From Olsenella_K sp050953285 (GTDB lineage Bacteria; Actinomycetota; Coriobacteriia; Coriobacteriales; Atopobiaceae), in NCBI GenBank assembly GCA_050953285.1, contig JBMNMK010000002.1:1116001-1180000 (forward strand): a DNA stretch of 64,000 nucleotides, written 5' to 3'. Below the pieces are notes generated by a model. The model saw only the letters and a program-made list of their open reading frames with translations. It made no database searches and had not been told where the DNA came from. Positions 35,744 through 43,812 of the stretch are shown one piece after another. Numbering within the stretch: position 1 is the first letter of the stretch; each line of letters begins with the position of its first letter. A program made the translations under genes and the position numbers.

Positions 35744-36451
35744 ATGTCACTTGAAAAGACGCTCAAGCAGCTGGCCGATACAACCAGCGAGTATCGCTAC
35801 TTTAACGCCCGTACTGTTGCGACGGTAGACATTGATCACGTGATCGGCGTGCGAGTGCCAAAGCTCCGCAAACTTGCAGCACAGATGCACCGCGATGGAT
35901 CTGCATCGGCCTTTTTGCAGGAGCTTCCGCACTTCTTTTTGGAAGAGAATGAGGTACACGCCTATCTCCTCAATTACGAGAAAGACTTTGGTGCCGCCGT
36001 GGCTGCCTTGGATGCATTTCTGCCCTATGTGGACAACTGGGCGGTATGCGATGCGCTTGACCCAAAAGCATTTGCTCAGGCAGATACCGTCAGGCTCATT
36101 CAGCAAGCCGCACGGTGGATGTCATCTGAGCATGCCTTTACCAGGCGCTTTGGCATCAGCATCCATATGCGGCACCTTCTCGATACCAGCTTTGAGCCAC
36201 CGTTTCTTGAAGACGTGTGTGCTGCAGACGACGGCTCATACTACGTCCGCATGATGATTGCCTGGTACTTGGCCACAGCGCTTGATAAACAATGGAACTC
36301 AACGGAGAAGCTCATTGCCGCGCGAACGCTTGACCCGTGGATCCAGAACAAGGCCATCCAGAAGGCGCGGGAAAGTCGCGTCATTCCAGAGGAGAGAAAA
36401 GAGCATCTTAGGGGATTTCGCTTGAAGGCCACACGATCTTCTCGCCCATAG
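35744..36451 (+). CDS. DNA alkylation repair protein, AlkD-like
   Basis: HEAT-like repeat DNA glycosylase family. Characteristic segments are GVRVPKLRKLAAQM, EVHAYLLNYEKD and the helix pair around YVDNWAVCDALDPKAF, where the conserved Trp-x2-Cys-Asp supplies the catalytic Asp region in AlkD. RRFGISIHMRHLL and MIAWYLATALDK follow. 235 aa is typical. AGGGAGA precedes the ATG. It is the last gene before a strong promoter for the ArsR operon. A near copy of the dispersed repeat overlaps the last codons. Confidence 0.85.
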   Translation: MSLEKTLKQLADTTSEYRYFNARTVATVDIDHVIGVRVPKLRKLAAQMHRDGSASAFLQELPHFFLEENEVHAYLLNYEKDFGAAVAALDAFLPYVDNWAVCDALDPKAFAQADTVRLIQQAARWMSSEHAFTRRFGISIHMRHLLDTSFEPPFLEDVCAADDGSYYVRMMIAWYLATALDKQWNSTEKLIAARTLDPWIQNKAIQKARESRVIPEERKEHLRGFRLKATRSSRP

Positions 36452-36464
36452 ACGCTTTTATACA

Positions 36465-36493
36465 TTGACACATTTCGATTTGTCGATTAATAT
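36465..36493 (+). promoter_or_regulatory. Near-consensus promoter and likely ArsR operator
   Basis: TTGACA (36465-36470), a 17-base spacer and TAATAT (36488-36493), the best promoter match in the window. The -10 box lies inside the imperfect dyad GATTAATATATC flanked by TG and CA, a position suited to repression by the ArsR-family protein encoded in the same operon. Repressor identity is inference. Confidence 0.7.
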
Positions 36494-36537
36494 ATCAACA
36501 GCTGTAGGAGAGAAGATTCTCTGAGAGAGGTGCCACC

Positions 36538-37470
36538 TTGGGTCACAAAATCAAGCTCTATGTTCTGACTGGCTTTTTAGGTTCGGGTAAGACCACTTTT
36601 TTGATGCATGTGCTCACACAGCTGGGAGGCAAACGTGTAGGCGTAATTCAAAATGAGTTTGGAAAGCTCTCCATTGACGGCGATATTCTGCGCCATGACA
36701 ATGTTGAAATGAAAGAGCTCACCAGTGGTTCCATCTTTTGTTCCTGCTTGAAACTCAACTTTGTGCAAGCGCTTGCTGAAATGTCCGATCATGACCTCGA
36801 TTGCCTCTTTGTGGAATCCTCTGGTTTGGCGGACCCCTCTAACCTGCAGGAGATTCTGGACGCCGTTGATGTCTTGCGCCCAAACAAACCATACGAGCTT
36901 GCTGGCACCATTTGCCTGGTAGACGCTGTTGGATTCATGCATGATGTCGTTGAACTTGAAACGGTGGAGCGCCAGCTGATCCATTGCAATATTGCGCTCA
37001 TCAACAAATGTGATCTGGTTGATCGTGCACGAATAGAGGAGATTACCCAGCGGATACATACCCTCAACAGGCATTGCCTTGTAGTGGAGACCGTAGATGG
37101 CGTCTTGGATCCTGCCTATCTAGAGCAAGATCTTACCCACTATGAATGGGCACCCACGGAAGAGACAACCAACAGTGTCGACACCAAGCCCAAGACCTTC
37201 TCCATTGAGTTTGATGATGTTCCGCGCGAGCGTATGGACGCTTTTCTCACCGCGCTCATACCCCACTGCTATCGGATAAAAGGCTTTGGCAAGATCGATG
37301 GCGCTTGGCAGCAAATTGACATGGCTGCGGGAAAGATTGACTACAAGCCCTGCGCGGACGCAGGGAAAAGCCGCCTTATCTTCATTTCAAAAGTAGGAAT
37401 CAAGCTCATTAGAGACATCAAGCAGCAGTGGGATGCTCACGTAGGACTTCCAATCACACTCCATAATTAG
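36538..37470 (+). CDS. COG0523 GTPase (CobW/ZinG-like metallochaperone)
   Basis: G3E-family P-loop GTPase that hands metals or metal cofactors to clients. Walker A is GFLGSGKTT (12-20); the base-recognition motif is NKCD near 154; VESSGLADP is the conserved Walker B-side block. Family members usually have a C-x-C-C metal site; here it is FCSC (Cys68, Cys70), with the third Cys missing. The start is TTG, with GAGAGGTG at good spacing and directly downstream of a strong promoter. It leads an operon with a thioredoxin, an ArsP-like permease and ArsR, unusual company for this family. Confidence 0.88.
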   Translation: MGHKIKLYVLTGFLGSGKTTFLMHVLTQLGGKRVGVIQNEFGKLSIDGDILRHDNVEMKELTSGSIFCSCLKLNFVQALAEMSDHDLDCLFVESSGLADPSNLQEILDAVDVLRPNKPYELAGTICLVDAVGFMHDVVELETVERQLIHCNIALINKCDLVDRARIEEITQRIHTLNRHCLVVETVDGVLDPAYLEQDLTHYEWAPTEETTNSVDTKPKTFSIEFDDVPRERMDAFLTALIPHCYRIKGFGKIDGAWQQIDMAAGKIDYKPCADAGKSRLIFISKVGIKLIRDIKQQWDAHVGLPITLHN

Positions 37471-37481
37471 AAAGGTAAAAA

Positions 37482-37718
37482 ATGGACATCAAGGTTTTGG
37501 GGAGCGGTTGCGCGGAGTGTGACGAAATGTATGCCCACGTATGCGCCGCAGTAGAGAAACTCAATATAGATACCACGGTTCAAAAAATAGAAGATTTGGT
37601 AACCATGGTGAGCTTAGGTGTTATGCAATCCCCTGCCCTTATGGTTGACGGCAACATCTCTGCTGGTCATGCCATCTCTGTAAAGGAAGCTACCAAACTG
37701 CTTCGCAGCGTGCAATAG
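37482..37718 (+). CDS. Small thioredoxin-like protein (redox-active disulfide type)
   Basis: 78-residue thioredoxin-fold protein of the MTH895/TM0996 group. The active site is GCAEC (Cys10, Cys13) and the cis-Pro loop is QSPALMVDG. AAAGG precedes the ATG, 11 bases after the GTPase gene. In ArsP/UPF0718 operons such proteins are common partners, probably reducing a substrate or the permease. Confidence 0.9.
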   Translation: MDIKVLGSGCAECDEMYAHVCAAVEKLNIDTTVQKIEDLVTMVSLGVMQSPALMVDGNISAGHAISVKEATKLLRSVQ

Positions 37719-37753
37719 ACATGTAGGAGGTGTGCAAAGAAGGAGGACGTCAG

Positions 37754-38755
37754 TTGGAAACTGTGGGTGTTTTCATAACAGAGCAGCTACTCAAGATGGA
37801 CTGGCTGAGCCATGCCGTCTCGTATATACTCGTGGAACTTGGTATCGATATCAGCTCTCATATAGGTGTAACACTGCAATTTTTCTTTTACGATGTTATA
37901 AAAATTACAATTTTACTATGCGTATTAATTTTGTTATCTCCCTGGTTCAGACCTATTTTCCACCAGAGCGCACACGCGCAATTCTGTCACGTTTTCCCCG
38001 GCATTGCTGGCAACACATTAGGAGCGCTCCTCGGCACGGTCACTCCTTTTTGTAGCTGCTCATCTATTCCCATTTTTATCGGTTTCACCAGGGCAGGCCT
38101 TCCACTGGGTGTAACCTTTTCATTCCTTATCAGCTCCCCCATGGTAGATTTAGGCTCTCTTGTTCTTATCCTGAGTATCTTTGGCGCCCATGTTGCTCTC
38201 GTCTACACCATAGCTGGACTCCTCATCGCTATAGTAGGAGGATCCATCATTTCACATGCACATATGGAGTCCGAGCTCAAAGATATTGCACGGGGTGAGG
38301 CGCTGCCCATGAGAGATGTCGCTCTTCCTACCTGGCGCATGCGACTTGCTTCGGCCCTTGGCTCAACACGTCGTACCTTCAAGAAGGTTTTTCCCTATAT
38401 CCTGGTAGGTGTTGGCATCGGCGCACTCATTCACAACTGGATCCCGCAGCAGATCATAGAGACCCTGCTGGTTAACAACCCCTTGGCGGTACCATTAGCA
38501 ACTGTGGTCGGAGCGCCTATCTATGCGGATATTTTTGGGGCAATCCCCATTGCTGAAGCCCTCTTCTCAAAAGGGGTAGGACTGGGCACCATCCTTGCTT
38601 TTATGATGAGTGTAACTACGGTATCCATACCGTCACTCACCATGCTCTCTCAAGCAATAAAGCCAAAGCTTATGGGTGTTTTTCTCACAGTCTGCCTGAG
38701 CGGTATGATGATCTGCGGCATTCTTTTCAACGCGCTTCAGCCCTTTGTGGCCTAG
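37754..38755 (+). CDS. UPF0718/ArsP-type permease
   Basis: Membrane permease with about eight helices. TPFCSCSSIPIF (Cys100, Cys102) is the family hallmark; ISSPMVDLGS and VVGAPIYADIFGAIPIAEAL are the second conserved half. ArsP members export trivalent organoarsenicals; others are untested. Start: a TTG with AAGGAGG 7 bases before it fits better than the GTG at 37730, which overlaps its own AGGAGG. With ArsR and thioredoxin genes adjacent, metalloid or thiol-reactive compound export is likely, by inference. Confidence 0.87.
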   Translation: METVGVFITEQLLKMDWLSHAVSYILVELGIDISSHIGVTLQFFFYDVIKITILLCVLILLSPWFRPIFHQSAHAQFCHVFPGIAGNTLGALLGTVTPFCSCSSIPIFIGFTRAGLPLGVTFSFLISSPMVDLGSLVLILSIFGAHVALVYTIAGLLIAIVGGSIISHAHMESELKDIARGEALPMRDVALPTWRMRLASALGSTRRTFKKVFPYILVGVGIGALIHNWIPQQIIETLLVNNPLAVPLATVVGAPIYADIFGAIPIAEALFSKGVGLGTILAFMMSVTTVSIPSLTMLSQAIKPKLMGVFLTVCLSGMMICGILFNALQPFVA

Positions 38756-38776
38756 GCGCTCAAAGATTGGAACACT

Positions 38777-39070
38777 ATGAATCCCTCTCACGTCTTCAAA
38801 GCATTGGGTGATGAAAAACGTCTTGCCATGCTTCTCTCCATTGCATCCCATAACGACATCTGCGCCTGTCACCTCATTGACAAATTTGGTGTCTCACAAT
38901 CTACCCTCTCGCACCACCTGGCCATTCTTGCAGATGCCAATCTTGTCACGACGCGCAAGGAGGGCAAGTGGATTCACTACACCCTCAACAGGGATACGCT
39001 ACAGGAGTTAGAAAACACCCTGGACACACTCGTCCATATAGATGGCGAGAAACCCAAAGATTGCTGTTAG
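38777..39070 (+). CDS. arsR: ArsR/SmtB-family transcriptional repressor
   Basis: Winged-helix metal(loid)-sensing repressor, 97 aa. ALGDEKRLAMLLSI opens the domain; DICACHL (Cys29, Cys31) sits at the classical ArsR alpha-3 sensor position (E-L-C-V-C-D-L in the type protein); SQSTLSHHLAIL is the recognition helix. It ends in Cys-Cys, which may add a ligand. It lies within the operon it probably controls. Confidence 0.93.
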   Translation: MNPSHVFKALGDEKRLAMLLSIASHNDICACHLIDKFGVSQSTLSHHLAILADANLVTTRKEGKWIHYTLNRDTLQELENTLDTLVHIDGEKPKDCC

Positions 39071-39075
39071 GTACT

Positions 39076-39765
39076 ATGGCACGCAAAAACGTTAGGCACT
39101 CAATATTTGGTAGACACCACAAGTGTACTAACAAGCACAAGCAGCGTCTCTTCTGGCTCCTGACAGGGATTTTTGCTGTAGGATTTCTGGTGCTCAGCGG
39201 CAATGTAGAACATCTTGTTGCTATTTTTTTGAAGGAAGGAGAAACAGATGCCGCAACGCATAGTGTAAGCGCTCATGTAAGCTTGCAGTTGTCCAATGCA
39301 CTCAGCACCTACACCACCCTTGCCTTAGCGGCAGCTCTACTCCTTAGTGTCCTTTACCTCATCTTTAAAAACCGCCGCTCACTCATAGCGCATTCCCGCA
39401 TGCGTCGGCTTCAGCGCGGGTCAAGAACGATTGACGTGGGCGATTTTCTCTGCCAGTTGGACACCCTTGTGCACAACGGGGATTTCAGCGGTATTTACGT
39501 GCTCTACAACGTTGATAAAGACGCATACTACGTAGGCCAAGCTCACCGTGTGCTTGCCAGGGTCAAGCAGCATTTCAGCGGTCATGGAAACGGCGATGTC
39601 TATGCGGACTGGAAGTATGGAGATACGTTTACTCTCACCATGTTTGACCTGTACCACAGTGGCTATATGAGCCTTGATGACTTTGAGCGTGACGCCATTG
39701 CCTACTATGGTGCCTACACTCATGGCTATAACAAAAATCATGGCATTCAAAGAACACAGCGGTAG
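39076..39765 (+). CDS. Membrane-anchored GIY-YIG nuclease-domain protein
   Basis: Two membrane helices (about 25-41 and 78-97), then a GIY-YIG domain at about 135-225: GIYVLYN (139-145), YYVGQA (151-156), Arg158, His166 and a downstream Glu in DDFERDAIAYYG, with a final Asn. Catalytic positions are therefore present. Starts 6 bases after arsR; the frame is open back into arsR, but ATG 39076 with TAGG upstream is the plausible start. A GIY-YIG nuclease held at the membrane in a metalloid operon is unusual. It may instead be an unlinked neighbour. Confidence 0.8.
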   Translation: MARKNVRHSIFGRHHKCTNKHKQRLFWLLTGIFAVGFLVLSGNVEHLVAIFLKEGETDAATHSVSAHVSLQLSNALSTYTTLALAAALLLSVLYLIFKNRRSLIAHSRMRRLQRGSRTIDVGDFLCQLDTLVHNGDFSGIYVLYNVDKDAYYVGQAHRVLARVKQHFSGHGNGDVYADWKYGDTFTLTMFDLYHSGYMSLDDFERDAIAYYGAYTHGYNKNHGIQRTQR

Positions 39766-39847
39766 CAGTCACGGAAATGCCTGGATGAACCTCCTCAATT
39801 CTTGTTAGCATGCAAGCAGAACGCAGTATGCTCGTAGAGGAGGAACC

Positions 39848-40678
39848 ATGGATATTGCAACTCTAGAGCAGTTCTTGAGCTCCTATGTAGAACAGTCACC
39901 TGACAATCATGTCCGCGCATCATACGCACTTGACCAGTCATTTGTTGGCACGCAGCTCTTTGAGCGCCCACTGGTGCGCGTAGCAGATGCACACGACCCG
40001 CTCTTTTTGCGGATCCACAATGAGAAACACATTTTAGGACCTGAGTTTAAGCTGCCTGAGCAGTGGCTTCCCGAGGCTTTCCGCGTAATTTCAATCTGCT
40101 TTCCCCTCTCTGGTGCTGTGGTTCAATCCAACGCAGAGACGCCGCTTGAAAGGCCTTCTGACCTATGGCTTCATGCACGCATTGAAGGCCAGCGCTTCAT
40201 TGAAGCAACCACGCGCGCGCTTGCACATTGGATCAAAGACGAAGGTTATGAGGCTACTATCCCCTCCCAAAGCCCATCCTTTACGGTGAAGAAAAAAGAC
40301 ACCTATACCTTAGGTGAACCGCTCTATATGAGCAGCTGGTCAGAGCGTCATGTTGCTTTTGTTGCGGGCATGGGTACCTTTGACCTCACCGCGCACCTCA
40401 TAACACCAGCAGGCAAAGCCATGCGCTTAGCTAGCATTGTCACAACGGCTCCGCTTGATGTCACACCACGCCCCTACGGGGATGACCCCTTTGCGTACTG
40501 CACCCACTGCGGTGCTTGTATTGCCCGCTGTCCCCAAAATGCCATAACTCCTGCTGGCAAAGACGTCGAAAAGTGCTCAGCATTTCTCGACCAATCCAAA
40601 GAGCTCTACTATCCCCGCTATGGCTGTGGAAAGTGCCAGGTCGGCTTGCCGTGCACTTTTGGCATACCAAGGAGGTAG
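39848..40678 (+). CDS. Epoxyqueuosine reductase-like Fe-S protein
   Basis: Resembles the QueG/reductive-dehalogenase-like family. WSERHVAFVAGMGTFDLTAHLIT is close to the QueG cofactor-site region and is followed by AMRLASIVT. One clear [4Fe-4S] motif, CTHCGACIARCP, precedes a partial second set, YGCGKCQVGLPC. 276 aa is shorter than QueG (about 380) and lacks its HEAT-repeat tail, so a different substrate is likely. GAGGAGG precedes the ATG. Convergent with feoB. Confidence 0.8.
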   Translation: MDIATLEQFLSSYVEQSPDNHVRASYALDQSFVGTQLFERPLVRVADAHDPLFLRIHNEKHILGPEFKLPEQWLPEAFRVISICFPLSGAVVQSNAETPLERPSDLWLHARIEGQRFIEATTRALAHWIKDEGYEATIPSQSPSFTVKKKDTYTLGEPLYMSSWSERHVAFVAGMGTFDLTAHLITPAGKAMRLASIVTTAPLDVTPRPYGDDPFAYCTHCGACIARCPQNAITPAGKDVEKCSAFLDQSKELYYPRYGCGKCQVGLPCTFGIPRR

Positions 40679-40754
40679 TGCCAACAGAATGCAAAAAACC
40701 AGAGAATAGCACGATAGCAAGGGTGCTTGCATATGCCGAGCGGACCTCACGACC

Positions 40755-43154
40755 CTAAGCAAAGCCTAAAAATGTGCCAACAAAATGAACGATAAACGCC
40801 GCAAGCCATGCCACAATGCACTGGAATACCACAATGCTCGCCGCCCACTTGGAACCCAGCTCTCTCTGGATGGCGGCAATTGCTGCCACACAAGGGGTAT
40901 AGAGCAGACAAAAGACCAAAAGTGATACAACCGAAAGCGGACTTATGGTTGCCACAAGTTCGGCAGTTGTACCAAAGAGGACGGAAAGCGTCGAGACAAC
41001 CACCTCTTTTGCCATGAACCCTGCAATCAGAGAAACGGTGATGCGCCAGTCCGCAAAGCCAAGTGGAGCAAAAATCGGGCTGATGACACGTGAGATGGTT
41101 GCCAAAATGGACTGCGAGGGCGCGCTTGTCATCTCAAAGCCCAAGGTGAATGTCTGAAGCACCCAAATTACGACAGCTGCAAAAAATACCACGCTGAACG
41201 CCCTGGTCAAGAAGTCTTTTGTCTTGTCCCAGATAAGCAGCAGTACACTCTTTGCGCTGGGGAGTCTATAGTTTGGCAGCTCCATCACAAAAGGTACAGC
41301 CTCTCCTTTAGCCACCGTCTTATGGGTGATAAAGCCTACCAAGATGCCCAAACCTATGCCCAAAATATAGAGACATACCATCACGAGCCAGCCATTTTGT
41401 GGGAAGAAGGCTGCGGTGAAGTACGCATAGATGGTAAGTTTGGTCGAGCAGCTCATGAAAGGAGTCAGCAGAATGGTGAGTTTTCGATCTCGTTCACTCG
41501 GAAGCGTCCGCGCCGACATAACAGCAGGTACCGTGCAGCCAAACCCCATCAGCATAGGCACAATGGAACGGCCAGATAGGCCTATTTTTCTCAGCAGCTT
41601 ATCCATCACAAAGGCGATACGTGCCATATACCCGGTATCCTCAAGCAGAGAGAGGAAGAAAAACATGGTCACAACGATAGGACAGATGGGCAAAATGGTG
41701 CCAATAGCATTGAAAATGCCATCTATAACCAGTGAGTGAACCAGTGGACTTACGCCAGCTGCCAGAAGCGCCTCGTCCACCGCAGACGTCAGCACGTCAA
41801 CGCCTTGAGCAACCAGATCTGCCAAGAAGCTCCCCACCACATTAAACGTCAGGTAGAAGACAGCTGCCATGATGGCAACAAAGAGCGGAAGTGCCGTCCA
41901 TTTTCCCGTGAGAAGTTCATCAATCTTCTCGCTCCGCTCGCGTTCTTTGCTCTGTGTTGGCTTGACCACACACTGGGAGACCACCCTGGTGATAAAGGCA
42001 TAGCGACTGTCAGCAACTGCCGCCGCTCTATCAAGTCCGCTTTCTATCTCCATCTGCTGAACGATATGCTCAACTGCCTCAAGCTCATTGTCATCGAGCT
42101 TGAGGCGCGCCACCACGCGCTCGTCTCCCTCAATAAGCTTGGTGGCCGCAAACCTCACGGGGAGCTGCGCGGACACAGCATGGTCTTCTATAAGGTGCAT
42201 GATGGCATGGATTGCACGGTGGAGCGCCGGCTGCCCAACCGCATCACAAAAGTCCTGCTTGCCTGGTCGCTCCTGAAAGCGTGCAACATGGATTGCATGA
42301 GATATAAGCTCATCTATACCTTCGCCGCGAGACGCCGAGATGGGAACTACTGGGATGCCCAAGAGATCTTCCATCTTATTGACATCTATGGAACCGCCAT
42401 TTCCCTGGAACTCGTCCATCATGTTAAGCGCCAATACCATCGGCCGGTTGAGTTCCATGAGCTGCATGGTAAGGTACATATTGCGCTCAAGATTAGTTGC
42501 ATCCACAATATCTATGATGCCCTTTGGATCCTCATCCAGGATAAACTGGCGAGAGACAATCTCCTCAGACGTATAGGGAGAAAGTGAATAAATACCAGGG
42601 AGATCGGTCACTAAGGTATCAGAATAGCCTCGTATTGCGCCATCTTTTCTATCAACCGTCACACCTGGAAAGTTGCCAACATGGCGCCGTGAGCCGGTAA
42701 GCTGGTTAAACAGCGTAGTCTTACCGGAGTTTTGATTGCCAGCCAAAGCAAATGTAAGCAGTGTGCCCTGAGGAATGGCATGTGAGTGGTCACTGGTGCG
42801 CTCATCCTCTTCATGCCCATGGTTTTTCTCGCCTAGACCCGGATGTGGCGTATGGGTCTGCGCACCACCAGCATCATGCACTGTTGGCGAAACGTCTTTG
42901 TTCGTTATTGCGGTCTCTCTGATCGGTGCAATCTCTATCTGACGCGCATCGTTATGCCTCAAGCTCAGCTGATAGCCATGTATGGTGAGCTCAAGCGGAT
43001 CTCCCATAGGAGCATATTTTTCTAGGGTCACCGTGGCACCTGGAATGATTCCCATATCCAAAAAGTGCTGGCGTAAAGCGCCGCGTCCGCCCACCCGTGT
43101 GATGATAGCCGAGTCACCTCGTGCAAGCTGGCTGAGATTTCTTACCTCTGACAT
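40755..43154 (-). CDS. feoB: Ferrous iron transporter FeoB with fused FeoA
   Basis: Fe2+ uptake GTPase-permease. Residues 1-80 are a FeoA SH3-like domain (SEVRNLSQLARGDSAIITRV). A His/Asp/Glu-rich linker at 90-125 joins it to the G-domain. G1 is GNQNSGKTT (139-147), followed by DLPGIYSLSPYTSEE, NMMDE and SASRGEGID. The C-terminal permease carries the two Gate motifs, around GFGCTVPAVMSARTL and LLYTPCVAAI. 799 aa. GAGGAA precedes the ATG. The linker contains a near copy of the dispersed 13-mer. Fusion removes the need for a separate feoA. Confidence 0.94.
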   Translation of the reverse strand: MSEVRNLSQLARGDSAIITRVGGRGALRQHFLDMGIIPGATVTLEKYAPMGDPLELTIHGYQLSLRHNDARQIEIAPIRETAITNKDVSPTVHDAGGAQTHTPHPGLGEKNHGHEEDERTSDHSHAIPQGTLLTFALAGNQNSGKTTLFNQLTGSRRHVGNFPGVTVDRKDGAIRGYSDTLVTDLPGIYSLSPYTSEEIVSRQFILDEDPKGIIDIVDATNLERNMYLTMQLMELNRPMVLALNMMDEFQGNGGSIDVNKMEDLLGIPVVPISASRGEGIDELISHAIHVARFQERPGKQDFCDAVGQPALHRAIHAIMHLIEDHAVSAQLPVRFAATKLIEGDERVVARLKLDDNELEAVEHIVQQMEIESGLDRAAAVADSRYAFITRVVSQCVVKPTQSKERERSEKIDELLTGKWTALPLFVAIMAAVFYLTFNVVGSFLADLVAQGVDVLTSAVDEALLAAGVSPLVHSLVIDGIFNAIGTILPICPIVVTMFFFLSLLEDTGYMARIAFVMDKLLRKIGLSGRSIVPMLMGFGCTVPAVMSARTLPSERDRKLTILLTPFMSCSTKLTIYAYFTAAFFPQNGWLVMVCLYILGIGLGILVGFITHKTVAKGEAVPFVMELPNYRLPSAKSVLLLIWDKTKDFLTRAFSVVFFAAVVIWVLQTFTLGFEMTSAPSQSILATISRVISPIFAPLGFADWRITVSLIAGFMAKEVVVSTLSVLFGTTAELVATISPLSVVSLLVFCLLYTPCVAAIAAIQRELGSKWAASIVVFQCIVAWLAAFIVHFVGTFLGFA

Positions 43155-43253
43155 AGATTCCTCACGTGCACACATTTCTCGCGTTTTGTCATACTCCATG
43201 TGGCTCTATCGTAAAACAAATGACGTGCGTGGGACGAGTAGGACGTGCACATG

Positions 43254-43289
43254 TAAAAAACCGGCAGCCGCATGATGCGACCGCCGGTT
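43254..43289 (-). terminator. Terminator after the DUF3343 gene
   Basis: On the minus strand a stem AACCGGC/GCCGGTT (43283-43289 and 43259-43265) is followed by a T-run. It separates the selenium-type cluster from feoB. Confidence 0.75.
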
Positions 43290-43311
43290 ATACGGATACA
43301 CGTTTGTGGCG

Positions 43312-43575
43312 TTAGGAACTATCGTGTTCCCACAGAGTCGTATAGGAACTACCTTCCACTCCATCCTCACGGGCCACTTGCTCAAGCTCATCTAAGTGGA
43401 CACCTTCAGGGAAGAGCGCATCTCCTGGTGTCTCATAGCGCACGCACGTGCCACATGAGCTGGAAAGCGCGCGTGGAACAGGCATGAGTCGAGAAGTCCA
43501 GCCCGCCTGAGCGCACTGCTTTTCAAAGCGCAGAGCGCCAAAGTGTGACACAAATGTGGCAACGAGCGTATGCAT
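43312..43575 (-). CDS. DUF3343 putative Se/S carrier-like protein
   Basis: 87-residue protein of the DUF3343 family, often adjacent or fused to YedF/TusA proteins. Conserved core: FGALRFEKQCAQAG, then VPRALSSSCGTCVRYE, where the Cys41-x2-Cys44 pair in the S-S-S-C-G context is the family signature. TAGGTAGG precedes the ATG. Six bases after the TusA-like gene. Function by association: carrying reduced sulfur or selenium. Confidence 0.87.
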   Translation of the reverse strand: MHTLVATFVSHFGALRFEKQCAQAGWTSRLMPVPRALSSSCGTCVRYETPGDALFPEGVHLDELEQVAREDGVEGSSYTTLWEHDSS

Positions 43576-43581
43576 ACCTAC

Positions 43582-43788
43582 CTACTTCTTGATTTCCAGA
43601 CGCCAACCGTCTTCTGTCTCTTGCACATCCACAGAATAGCCCTGGTTGGAAGCAAAGCGTGTCACGTTCTCCTTGGGCGCAAAGTCTGAAACCAGAACCT
43701 CAAGCTCGGTGGCGCCATCACGCAGGGCATTTCTTGTCAATACAACTGGCTCGGGGCAGGAAAGCCCACGTGCGTCTACTGTTTTCAT
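43582..43788 (-). CDS. TusA/YedF-like sulfurtransferase
   Basis: 68-residue TusA-fold protein. RGLSCPEPVVLTRNAL holds the C-P-x-P motif with persulfide-forming Cys11. GAGGAG precedes the ATG. It sits between a YedE-like permease and a DUF3343 gene, the usual setting of YedF proteins linked to selenium use. Carrier function by family. Confidence 0.92.
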   Translation of the reverse strand: MKTVDARGLSCPEPVVLTRNALRDGATELEVLVSDFAPKENVTRFASNQGYSVDVQETEDGWRLEIKK

Positions 43789-43812
43789 GCTTATCTCCTC
43801 ACGTAAGCGCGC

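Noticed and set aside
41736..42587. 283-codon plus-strand frame opposite feoB
   Set aside because: Antisense shadow; FeoB G-domain motifs lie on the other strand.
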